From: Treponema sp. UBA3649
GTDB taxonomy: Bacteria > Spirochaetota > Spirochaetia > Treponematales > Treponemataceae
Reading direction: 5' to 3'
DNA: 33,241 nucleotides
Assembly: GCA_002373325.1 (NCBI GenBank)
Contig: DFKI01000154.1
Span: 1 to 33,241 of the forward strand
Both the position numbers and the translations under genes were made by a program. The notes below the pieces were generated by a model. That model had not been told where the DNA came from. It made no database searches and was given only the letters and a program-made list of their open reading frames with translations. Below, in pieces: positions 8,167-15,878 of the stretch. Numbering within the stretch: position 1 is the stretch's first letter; every line of letters begins with the position of its first letter.

Positions 8167-8816
8167 ATCCCATAAGAACACCTTTCCGCTACCGCTATTT
8201 TAACGCAAGTCTCACGCTGATTGCAGTCAATGTGCTCTTTTTTATCCTCACGATGATGAGGCCGGGACTTTACTCAAGCCTTGGAATCTCCGCCGCGGGA
8301 CTGATTGGAAGACGCTATGTCTGGGAGCCGCTTACCTATATGTTCACCCACGGTGGATTCCGGCACATTTTCTTCAACATGCTGGCACTGCTTTTCTTCG
8401 GAATTCCCATGGAAAAAAAGACCGGGAGCTGTGAGTTTCTTCTATATTATCTGCTTTGCGGAGTGCTGAACGGACTCTTTTCGGTGGGACTGGCCTATGT
8501 CCTGACCCTTGTGACGCGTAACTCAGTCTATCTCTACGTTCCCCTGATTGGTGCGAGCGGCGCCGTTTATTCCGTGCTCCTTGCCTATGCGGTGTTTTTC
8601 CCAAGGTCAATTATTTATATCTGGGGGCTTCTTCCTGTCCCTGCCCCGTTACTTATTGTGATTTACTTTGTTATTGAATTTGTGAGCCAGTTCGTGGACA
8701 ACTCGGGGACTGCTCATTTCGCGCACCTGTTCGGAATCATTATCGGATGGGCGTATCTTGTAATCAGGATGGGGATAAATCCGCTCAGAGTATGGAAAGA
8801 CGCTTATCGACGCTGA
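8163..8816 (+). CDS. Rhomboid family intramembrane serine protease
   Basis: Rhomboids cut substrates inside the membrane with a Ser-His dyad. Features visible in the 217 residues: the loop and helix THGGFRHIFFNMLALLFFG, the nucleophile motif GASGAVYSVLLAY, and the C-terminal helix AHFAHLFGIIIGWAYL with the catalytic His. About six hydrophobic helices are present, the usual bacterial core. The start is a TTG at 8163 whose bases overlap the preceding TGA (TTGA); AGAAGG lies about 6 bases upstream, and the next Met is inside the first membrane helix. No substrate can be named, although the exported proteins encoded next door are candidates. Confidence 0.92.
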   Translation: MNPIRTPFRYRYFNASLTLIAVNVLFFILTMMRPGLYSSLGISAAGLIGRRYVWEPLTYMFTHGGFRHIFFNMLALLFFGIPMEKKTGSCEFLLYYLLCGVLNGLFSVGLAYVLTLVTRNSVYLYVPLIGASGAVYSVLLAYAVFFPRSIIYIWGLLPVPAPLLIVIYFVIEFVSQFVDNSGTAHFAHLFGIIIGWAYLVIRMGINPLRVWKDAYRR

Positions 8817-9634
8817 AATCATTTTCAATTTCTCTTCTCACGCTGATTGGCGCAATATTTTTTGTGTTCCAGTCCCAGGCGCAAACTCCGTCGCAAAAAG
8901 AGTCCCTGAGAATTCAAGTGTGGTCCGAGCTGGATCCTTTTCCGGGGCGCTTCGATGATGATTCGGAAAAAGACAGGACTTTGGTCAGCGAGGAAGATTT
9001 TAACGATGATGAAAAAAACATTGGAAAGTCAGAAGCTGAAAATGCCGATACTCAACAAGGGGATAGATTTGTAAAATCAGCACAGGCAAATGAACGAGAT
9101 GTCTCAATTTTCCGCTTCGCCATTGACAGGGCAAAGGAGATTGGTCCTTTTTTGGTGAACGGGATGATAAACGGATGGGCTTTTGACTACGTGCCTTATG
9201 ACAAGACCAGGCGTGTGGCTGAGTTCTTTGATTTCGAGGAAGTTTCCGCCCTGAACCGTGAGATTAATCCGATTTTTTACCGTGAGCCGCTTCCCGTGGA
9301 AAACAAACTGCTCGTCTGGGTGGAATGTGAGAGAACGGAAAGTCAGAGGCTCGCTTTTGAGAGATGGTGCTCGATCCGTCATCCAAAAATCTCGGGACAT
9401 GGGCAGGCTCCCGTGGAAGATGGGTTTGAGGGGATAAAAAAGGCCTGTTCCGAAGCCGTTAAAAACGCTGTTCGAGAATATTGGCGCACGCAGACCAAAA
9501 ATAAACCGAAAGAAATTTTTGGGAAGGTGTTACTTATTCAAAATCCGCGTATTTATATATTTGAAGGTCAATACCTTGTAGACCTTGATTTTTTTCTGGA
9601 AACTAGTAAAATAGTAATGTATAATTACTATTGA
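8792..9634 (+). CDS. Exported protein of unknown function
   Basis: The reading frame is open from 8747, but the ATG at 8792 gives a clean signal peptide: ERRLSTLKS, then the hydrophobic ISLLTLIGAIFFVF, then SQAQ as a likely cleavage site. The mature part of about 250 residues starts with an acidic, probably flexible stretch (DDDSEKDRTLVSEEDFNDDE), followed by a more ordered part with the motifs GPFLVNGMINGWAFDYVPYD and LLVWVECERTESQRLAFERW. I do not recognise the family. The gene overlaps the 3' end of the rhomboid gene by 25 bases and has no strong ribosome binding site, so translation is probably coupled. It may be specific to this genus. Confidence 0.68.
   Translation: MERRLSTLKSFSISLLTLIGAIFFVFQSQAQTPSQKESLRIQVWSELDPFPGRFDDDSEKDRTLVSEEDFNDDEKNIGKSEAENADTQQGDRFVKSAQANERDVSIFRFAIDRAKEIGPFLVNGMINGWAFDYVPYDKTRRVAEFFDFEEVSALNREINPIFYREPLPVENKLLVWVECERTESQRLAFERWCSIRHPKISGHGQAPVEDGFEGIKKACSEAVKNAVREYWRTQTKNKPKEIFGKVLLIQNPRIYIFEGQYLVDLDFFLETSKIVMYNYY
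9597..9625 (+). promoter_or_regulatory. Possible internal promoter before the small exported protein
   Basis: A perfect TATAAT (9620-9625) sits 17 bases after a weak TGGAAA (9597-9602), inside the last codons of the upstream gene. Transcription would start near 9632, just ahead of the AGGAGG before the next ATG. Confidence 0.4.
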
Positions 9635-9654
9635 AGTTTCTTTAGGAGGAGATT

Positions 9655-10065
9655 ATGAAGAAGATATTCGTATTACTTACTGTAGCATTGTTCGCCGTCG
9701 GAGCTGCTTTCGCACAGACCAGCACGGAGGATGCCGCAAACCCGCCCGTGGATATTTCCACCCAGGTCCGCCAGATTGAGGATGTTTACGCAGATTTCCA
9801 TCCGACCGCCAAAAGCGTCTCGATTGATCTGGAGTACACACCGCTCACAGGAGAGGTAATCCTCAACTACACATGTATGGCAGCCAGCTTTGACCAGGGA
9901 GAGGCCATGAACACCGTGGATGCTGTCCTTGAGGAATTCGGAATCGAGAATCAGTTTACACGCAAGCCGACCTTCGTAAGAAAGGACAGAATCCGCTACT
10001 ACAAGGACGGACGCGATATCAGGATGGCTACCTACAGAAGATGTGTACGCTACGATGTCCGCTAG
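9655..10065 (+). CDS. Small exported protein of unknown function
   Basis: The 136-residue product has a typical signal peptide (MKKIFVLLTVALFAVGAAFA, cut before Q). The mature part is about 116 residues with alternating hydrophobic residues (SVSIDLEYTPLTGEVILNY) suggesting beta strands, and an Arg-rich end (KDGRDIRMATYRRCVRYDVR). It has two cysteines and no lipobox, so it is probably free in the periplasm. AGGAGGAG lies 6 bases upstream of the ATG, one of the strongest ribosome binding sites in the window, and a possible promoter lies just before it, so it may be expressed more than its neighbours. I do not recognise the family. Confidence 0.75.
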   Translation: MKKIFVLLTVALFAVGAAFAQTSTEDAANPPVDISTQVRQIEDVYADFHPTAKSVSIDLEYTPLTGEVILNYTCMAASFDQGEAMNTVDAVLEEFGIENQFTRKPTFVRKDRIRYYKDGRDIRMATYRRCVRYDVR

Positions 10066-10104
10066 GCTTGGGCGACGCAAAATCCATAGGGCTGGTAATT
10101 AAAA

Positions 10105-11661
10105 TTGACTGATATTAAAGCATTGATAAAAAATCTCCATCCGCTTGAGATAAAGGTTCTCCTGCGGTATGGACAGAACGATGAACTTACGTCTGAGCGT
10201 CTGAAAAAGGACCTGAATTATAAGGAGGGTCATGCAAATCAGGCGTTCAGTTGGCTTTCGGGTAAGAACTTGTTGAAAGAGGTGTCCCGGACTCCCCATG
10301 TTTACTACGAGCTGACTGATTTTGGTCGCAAAGTGGCTGACACGGGGATGGCGGAACCTCGCATCGTCTCATATCTAAAGGAAAACGGTGCCAAGACCAT
10401 GCAGGAGATTGCATCCGCTCTCGGACTTGAGAACAAGGATGTGGGCTCTGCATTCGGAAGTCTGAAAAAAGAAGGTATCCTGAGCATGGGTGAGGGTGGA
10501 AAGGCAAGCTATACCGGTTCTCCTCTTCCCGAAAGACTGACCATAGCCGACTCCCTGATTAAAAGGGCGGTGGAAAAAAACGCTCCCCTTGAGCAGTCCG
10601 AACTTTCAGACCGTGAGAAGGAAGTGATGGCGGGGCTTACCAAAAAGCGTGGAATCAGTGAGACTCCGTTCAAGACCATTGAAAGGGAAACCGTTGTCTC
10701 AAAGCTTGTGGGTGAGTTTGCCCGTGTCGCACAGGAACTCAGGGCTGCCGGAATCAGCGGAAATGAATTCGGTGAGGTGACTCCTGATCTTCTTGCGTCC
10801 GGTAACTGGAGAAAGGGTGTGTTCCGCGGATATAATATCTCAATTCCGCCTGCCAGAATAATTCCGGGACGTACAAATCCCTACGTGCAGTTTTTGGAAA
10901 GCGTAAAGGACAAGCTTTGTGCCCTTGGATTCCAGGAATTTGACGGACCTCTTGTTGAGACCGAGTTCTGGAACGGAGACGCTTTGTTCATGCCTCAGTT
11001 CCATGCAGCACGTGACATCCACGATGTGTACCGCATTAAAAATCCGACTCACGCGAATTTCATCGAGGAGCCTTATCTGAGCAATGTGGCCGCCGTACAT
11101 AAAAACGGAGGAAACACTGGAAGCCGCGGATGGAACTACGAATTTGACAATGAGTTTACACGCCGCCTGATTATGAGAAGCCAGGGAACTGTTTTGAGCG
11201 CACATCAGCTGCACAAGGCAGAGATTCCGGGAAAATACTTTGGAATTGCCCGATGCTTCCGTTATGACAAGGTTGACGCTACCCACTTGAGCGACTTCTA
11301 TCAGACCGAGGGAATCGTTTTGGGCGAGAACGTGAATCTGCGTACCCTTTTGGGATTTTTGCGCATGTTCGCCGTGGAGATTGCGGGTGCTACCGAAGTG
11401 AAGTATGTTCCGGGCTATTTCCCGTTTACCGAGCCTTCCATCGAGGTGCACATAAAGCATCCGAAGCTGGGGTGGTTCGAGCTTGGTGGTTCCGGTATCT
11501 TCCGTCCTGAGGTGACTAAGGCAATGGGAATTGATGTTCCTGTAGCCGCATGGGGAATCGGAATTGACCGTATGGCGCTCATGGCACTTGGACTGAACGA
11601 TTTGAGGGAGCTTTTCTGCGAGGATATTGAAAGGGTCCGTTTGCGTAAGGCGAAATTTTAA
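10105..11661 (+). CDS. pheS: Phenylalanine-tRNA ligase alpha subunit, archaeal type
   Basis: PheS is the catalytic subunit of the heterotetrameric enzyme that charges tRNA-Phe. The 518 residues are much longer than bacterial PheS (about 330-350) and follow the archaeal/eukaryotic layout: N-terminal winged-helix DNA/RNA-binding repeats (about 1-150, e.g. KDLNYKEGHANQAFSWLSGKN) and a class II core. Core motifs include GPLVETEFWNGDALFMPQFH, RLIMRSQGTVLSAHQLH and GIGIDRMALMALG (motif 3 with its Arg). Spirochaetes are known to carry this archaeal form. The start is TTG at 10105, with only a weak GG-rich stretch upstream. pheT is not adjacent, unlike in most bacteria; it must be encoded elsewhere. 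A terminator follows. Confidence 0.95.
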   Translation: MTDIKALIKNLHPLEIKVLLRYGQNDELTSERLKKDLNYKEGHANQAFSWLSGKNLLKEVSRTPHVYYELTDFGRKVADTGMAEPRIVSYLKENGAKTMQEIASALGLENKDVGSAFGSLKKEGILSMGEGGKASYTGSPLPERLTIADSLIKRAVEKNAPLEQSELSDREKEVMAGLTKKRGISETPFKTIERETVVSKLVGEFARVAQELRAAGISGNEFGEVTPDLLASGNWRKGVFRGYNISIPPARIIPGRTNPYVQFLESVKDKLCALGFQEFDGPLVETEFWNGDALFMPQFHAARDIHDVYRIKNPTHANFIEEPYLSNVAAVHKNGGNTGSRGWNYEFDNEFTRRLIMRSQGTVLSAHQLHKAEIPGKYFGIARCFRYDKVDATHLSDFYQTEGIVLGENVNLRTLLGFLRMFAVEIAGATEVKYVPGYFPFTEPSIEVHIKHPKLGWFELGGSGIFRPEVTKAMGIDVPVAAWGIGIDRMALMALGLNDLRELFCEDIERVRLRKAKF

Positions 11662-11675
11662 GCAAAGACAATCTG

Positions 11676-11714
11676 TTCCCTGGGTTTTTTCGGAGACTCA
11701 GGGAATTATTTTTT
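11676..11714 (+). terminator. Rho-independent terminator after pheS
   Basis: TTCCCTG (11676-11682) pairs with CAGGGAA (11699-11705), followed by a run of T to 11714. It ends right at the first in-frame ATG of the next gene, which supports the later GH95 start at 11730. Confidence 0.75.
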
Positions 11715-11729
11715 ATGGTGGAAGATAAT

Positions 11730-14204
11730 ATGAATACAATGTGGTACAAATCTCCGGCGAAGGACTGGAACGAGGCTCTCCCTGTTGGCAACGGACGCAT
11801 GGGTGGAATGGTTTTCGGACGGACGGGACACGAAATCATTCAGTTGAACGAGGAGTCCATCTGGTCAGGTCCTTACCGCGACAGAAATAACCGCAGCAGT
11901 CTTCCAAATCTTCCGAAAATCCGAGAGCTTTTGAATTCGGGGCATCCACAGGAAGCTCAGGAACTTGCATTTGAGTGCATGACCGGATGTCCTTCCCAGG
12001 AGAGTGTGTATCAGACTGCCGGTGAGCTTCATGTTGATTTTTACAACGAGGAGAACCGCGGACTTGAGGGACCTCTTCCTGACAGAAAGGGCGTGTTTGA
12101 CGGATGCATTGATTACAGGCGTGAGCTGGATTTGGAGAACGGAATTGCCACTACCTCATTTTGTGCGGAAACCAAGGCTTCGAGCACGGCTTTTTTTTCA
12201 AAGAATTCGCATGGAAGCAGCATTACTTACACGAGAGAGGTTTTTGTCTCTGCTGTGGATGATGTGCTTGCGTTTCACGTGACGGCATCAACTCCAAAAA
12301 GCATTTATCTCCGGGCATATTTGGACAGGGGGGATCTTGCGGGAAAATCCTACGCGCTTCAGGACGACACTCTTGTCTTGCAGTCATCTGGCGGAATCCC
12401 TTTTTGTGCTATGGTCATGGCATCGGTCTCCCGTGGAAAAGTCTTCACTCGCGGAAATTTTTTGATTGTCGAGGCAGCCGACGAGGTGACTCTCTACGTG
12501 GACATTGAGAGCGCATTCAGGAGCGGAAGATACAGAAGAAGCGGAGGAAACATCGGTTCGGTAAAATCGCTTTTGGGATCATGCACCGACAGAGCCCTGA
12601 AAAAACTTTGCTTTGCGGCGGGAGGAACCTATGAGAATCAGAAAAAACTCCATGCCGAGGATTTTTCTTCCTTATACAAGCGCATCTCATTGAGTCTTTC
12701 GGAAAATGCCGGGTCTGTTGAATCAGCTAAATCAAATGACTCAATTGATTCAAGAGATTCAAGTGATTCAAGTGATTCATTTGAATCTGCGGGTAAAAAG
12801 AACATACCGACCGATGAGCTTCTTTCTAAACATGCCGAAAGTCCGTATCTTGCCGAGCTTTACTGGAATTTCGACCGTTACCTTCTCCTTTCTTGCAGCA
12901 GGAAGCCTGGAACTTTGCCCGCCACATTGCAGGGACTCTGGAACAAGGATTTTCTTCCTCCCTGGGGCTCAAAGTATACCGTCAACATAAATACCGAGAT
13001 GAATTACTGGCCAGCGTCCATGTGCTCGATGGGTGAAACTGAGATGCCTCTCTTCAATCTTCTGAAAAGGGCGTACAAGCATGGTAAAAAGACCGCTCGC
13101 GTGATGTATGGGGCTGACGGCTATGTAATCCACCACAATCTGGACATCTGGGGTGACACTGCTCCCCAGGATATGTGGATTCCGGGAACTTACTGGGTAC
13201 TGGGGGCCGCTTGGCTTGCGACTCATATCCGCGAACATTACGAGTACACTTTGGACAGGAAATTTCTCAAAAAGCATTTCAAGCTGATGCGCCGTGCCTG
13301 TGATTTTTTTGCGGATTATCTGGTTCCGTCAAGCGATGGAAAACACTTGGTTGTCTCTCCCTCTGTCTCTCCTGAAAACACTTACCGCCTGCCATCCGGT
13401 GAGACTGGTTCTTTCAGCGCGGGATGTGATATGGACAACCGCATTTTGGAGCATCTTTTTCGTGCCACAATACAGTCTGCCCTTGATTTGGGAAAGTCGG
13501 AGGCAAGCACGGATGTGGTACGATGGCAGAATGTGCTTTCAAAGATTGAGGAGCCTGTAATCACAAAGGAGGGAACAATCCGCGAATGGCCCATGGAATG
13601 TGAGGAGACCGAGCCGGGACACAGGCATATCAGTCAGCTCTATGGACTCTTTCCGGGTCACAGCATCAACTTGTACCGTACTCCTGATTTGGCAAAGGCA
13701 GCTAAGGCAACGATTGAAAAACGTCTTTCGAACGGAGGGGGTCACACAGGTTGGTCCCAGGCATGGATTATGAATTTCCGCGCGAGCCTGCATGATAAAA
13801 ACGAAGCCTTTAAGTCTCTGGTGTCGCTTTTCAAAAAATCAACCTTGCCCAATCTTTTTGACAATCATCCTCCCTTTCAGATTGACGGTAACTTCGGTTC
13901 TCTTGCCGCCATGACACGAATGATTGTCCAGAGCGAGATTGTGGACGGCAAAGTGATTGTGGATCTTTTTCCCGCACTTCCTGACGCTTGGAGAAAGGGT
14001 GAGCTTAAGGGTGTTTGCATAAAGGGAAACCTGAGGATGAATCTTTCGTGGGAAGACGGCAGGTTGAAATCCGCGTTGCTTTTTGCAGATTCCGGAACCA
14101 ATTACATTGAGAACGTGGGGCTCTATTTCCAGGGAAAATACTACGAGGCTCCCTTGTTGGACGGAAAGCTTGAGATAAAAAATATTTTGCCGACCACGAT
14201 GTGA
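11730..14204 (+). CDS. Glycoside hydrolase family 95 protein (alpha-L-fucosidase-like)
   Basis: GH95 enzymes are inverting alpha-L-fucosidases (some alpha-L-galactosidases) acting on mucin, milk or plant glycans. Family marks: the N-terminal WNEALPVGNGRMGGMVFG and LNEESIWSGPY; the catalytic Asn pair in TVNINTEMNYWPAS; the acid in VVSPSVSPENTYR; GGHTGWSQAWI; and the Asp in FQIDGNFG. I start it at the ATG at 11730 because GTGGAAG lies about 7 bases upstream, while the ATG at 11715 abuts the terminator. Length is 824 residues. There is no signal peptide, so it should act in the cytoplasm on imported oligosaccharides. A Ser/Asp-rich tract at about residues 330-354 (SIDSRDSSDSSDSF) lies between the N-terminal beta region and the catalytic barrel, unusual for the family. 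Substrate is inferred, not shown. Confidence 0.92.
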   Translation: MNTMWYKSPAKDWNEALPVGNGRMGGMVFGRTGHEIIQLNEESIWSGPYRDRNNRSSLPNLPKIRELLNSGHPQEAQELAFECMTGCPSQESVYQTAGELHVDFYNEENRGLEGPLPDRKGVFDGCIDYRRELDLENGIATTSFCAETKASSTAFFSKNSHGSSITYTREVFVSAVDDVLAFHVTASTPKSIYLRAYLDRGDLAGKSYALQDDTLVLQSSGGIPFCAMVMASVSRGKVFTRGNFLIVEAADEVTLYVDIESAFRSGRYRRSGGNIGSVKSLLGSCTDRALKKLCFAAGGTYENQKKLHAEDFSSLYKRISLSLSENAGSVESAKSNDSIDSRDSSDSSDSFESAGKKNIPTDELLSKHAESPYLAELYWNFDRYLLLSCSRKPGTLPATLQGLWNKDFLPPWGSKYTVNINTEMNYWPASMCSMGETEMPLFNLLKRAYKHGKKTARVMYGADGYVIHHNLDIWGDTAPQDMWIPGTYWVLGAAWLATHIREHYEYTLDRKFLKKHFKLMRRACDFFADYLVPSSDGKHLVVSPSVSPENTYRLPSGETGSFSAGCDMDNRILEHLFRATIQSALDLGKSEASTDVVRWQNVLSKIEEPVITKEGTIREWPMECEETEPGHRHISQLYGLFPGHSINLYRTPDLAKAAKATIEKRLSNGGGHTGWSQAWIMNFRASLHDKNEAFKSLVSLFKKSTLPNLFDNHPPFQIDGNFGSLAAMTRMIVQSEIVDGKVIVDLFPALPDAWRKGELKGVCIKGNLRMNLSWEDGRLKSALLFADSGTNYIENVGLYFQGKYYEAPLLDGKLEIKNILPTTM
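12718..12790 (+). repeat. Imperfect 9-bp tandem repeat encoding a Ser/Asp linker
   Basis: Repeats of the type GATTCAAGT/GATTCAAGA run through this stretch inside the GH95 gene and encode Ser-Asp/Ser-rich residues. Repeat-copy changes of 9 bases would keep the frame. Confidence 0.65.
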
Positions 14205-14247
14205 TTTTCTGGTAAGTCTGAGTGTGGATTTTTTTGCCAAACGGTGA

Positions 14248-14253
14248 TATAAT
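14248..14253 (+). promoter_or_regulatory. -10 element directly upstream of the start codon; possibly leaderless mRNA
   Basis: A perfect TATAAT ends 6 bases before the ATG at 14260, so the expected transcription start falls on the start codon. No Shine-Dalgarno sequence fits in the gap. The -35 region is poor. Confidence 0.45.
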
Positions 14254-14259
14254 GTCCTC

Positions 14260-15849
14260 ATGGAAAAGTTACCGCTTTTGCCGCTTGGCGTCCAGGATTT
14301 TAAGAAGCTTCGTGAGGATGATTGTCTCTATGTTGACAAGACAGGACTTATCTTTGATTTAACTCATACAAGTTCCGCAGTCTTTCTAAGCCGACCACGC
14401 CGTTTTGGTAAGAGCCTTCTTCTTTCCACCATCAAGTATTATTTTCTTGGCCGAAAGGATTTGTTCCGTGGACTTGAGATTGAAAAACTTGAGTCCGGGA
14501 GCAAGGAGCCTTGGGCGGAATATCCGGTGCTCTATTTTTCACTTGCAAGCGGGGAGTTTACGGAAAAAGAGGGACTTGCGGAAAAACTCAGGACAACGCT
14601 TGACTGCTTTGAGGAGAGGTATGGACTTCCGCATGAAGAGCCGACTCTGGCAATCCGGTTTGCAAAGGCCTTGGAAAATGCGGTGAAAAAGACTGGCAGA
14701 AAAGTTGTCGTGCTCATTGACGAGTATGACAATCCGCTTTTGAAAAACATGACGGTGCATCCTGAGCAGGAAGAGGCAAACAGGGAACTGTACAAGGCAT
14801 TTTTTGCTACTCTCAAGGACTGCGATGAATATCTGAAATTCTACATGTTCACGGGAGTGACTAAATTCAGCAAGGTGAGCATATTCAGCGACCTGAACCA
14901 GCTTACGGACATCTCGCTCAACGTAAGGTACAACAATCTCTGCGGCATATCACAGGAGGAGCTTGAGAAAAACTTTGCCCCTTACATAAAGACTCTTGCG
15001 GAGGGGAACGGACTTTCCGAAACAGAGTGTCTTGAGGAGCTCAAGCGGATGTACGACGGATATCACTTCTCGGGAAGCGGCGAGGGGATGTACAATCCAT
15101 ACAGCCTGCTCCATTGCTTTGACGAGAACAGGTTCGGCTACTACTGGTTCGAGAGCGGAACTCCGACTTTTTTGATAAACAAGCTGGAATCGTCTAATTA
15201 TGACATCCGGAAGCTGTCCGCCGAGGTAAAGATATCGGAAAGCGGCATAAAGGATTACCGGCCTGAAAACGCGGATCCTGCGCCCCTTTTCTACCAGTCA
15301 GGATATCTCACGATAAAAGGGTGGAACCAGAGGCAGAATTCCTACAAGCTCGGATTTCCGAACGCCGAGGTGAAATACGGATTTTTGAACAGCCTTGCGC
15401 CGAGCTACCTGCATGTGGAGGACAAGCCCGCACCGTTCAACATCGACATTTTGGATGACGCGGTAGAGGAGGGGGACACCGACGGAATGAGGGACTGGTT
15501 CACGGAGTTGTTCTCCCTTTTGCCTTATCCAGCTGGAAGCGACGCGGAGTCTGTTACCGAGCAGAATTTCCAGAACGTAATCTTCATGGCCCTCACGATG
15601 ATGGGAAAGTACGCAAGAACCGAAGTCCACAGCGCGAAGGGAAGGGCAGACTGTGTGCTTGAGACCTCAGATTACGTCTACATCTTTGAGTTCAAGAGGG
15701 ACGTAAGCGCAAGGGATGCCTTGAAGCAGATTGAGGAGCAGGCCTACGCGAAATCATATTCAGCGGACAAGAGGAGGCTCTTTAAAATCGGGGTGAACTT
15801 TTCGACCGGGGAGCGAAACATCGTTGAGTGGGAAGTACTGGAAAGGTAA
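14260..15849 (+). CDS. AAA-ATPase-like / PD-(D/E)XK nuclease domain protein
   Basis: This 529-residue protein belongs to the widespread, often multi-copy gut-bacterial family joining an AAA-ATPase-like domain (PF09820) to a PD-(D/E)XK nuclease-like domain (PF08011/DUF1703). It opens with the family hallmark LPLGVQDFKKLREDDCLYVD. SRPRRFGKSLLLS serves as Walker A and VVVLIDEYDNPLL as Walker B. The C-terminal part contains GRADCVLETSDYVYIFEFKR, matching the D...(E/D)xK nuclease core. The biological role of this family is unknown; a link to mobile DNA or defence is often guessed. The ATG at 14260 is the family's usual start and lies just after a TATAAT. GC content looks like that of the neighbours, so no sign of recent transfer. 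Confidence 0.9.
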   Translation: MEKLPLLPLGVQDFKKLREDDCLYVDKTGLIFDLTHTSSAVFLSRPRRFGKSLLLSTIKYYFLGRKDLFRGLEIEKLESGSKEPWAEYPVLYFSLASGEFTEKEGLAEKLRTTLDCFEERYGLPHEEPTLAIRFAKALENAVKKTGRKVVVLIDEYDNPLLKNMTVHPEQEEANRELYKAFFATLKDCDEYLKFYMFTGVTKFSKVSIFSDLNQLTDISLNVRYNNLCGISQEELEKNFAPYIKTLAEGNGLSETECLEELKRMYDGYHFSGSGEGMYNPYSLLHCFDENRFGYYWFESGTPTFLINKLESSNYDIRKLSAEVKISESGIKDYRPENADPAPLFYQSGYLTIKGWNQRQNSYKLGFPNAEVKYGFLNSLAPSYLHVEDKPAPFNIDILDDAVEEGDTDGMRDWFTELFSLLPYPAGSDAESVTEQNFQNVIFMALTMMGKYARTEVHSAKGRADCVLETSDYVYIFEFKRDVSARDALKQIEEQAYAKSYSADKRRLFKIGVNFSTGERNIVEWEVLER

Positions 15850-15878
15850 ATCAATTTTCCCGCTCTCTGTTTTTCACT

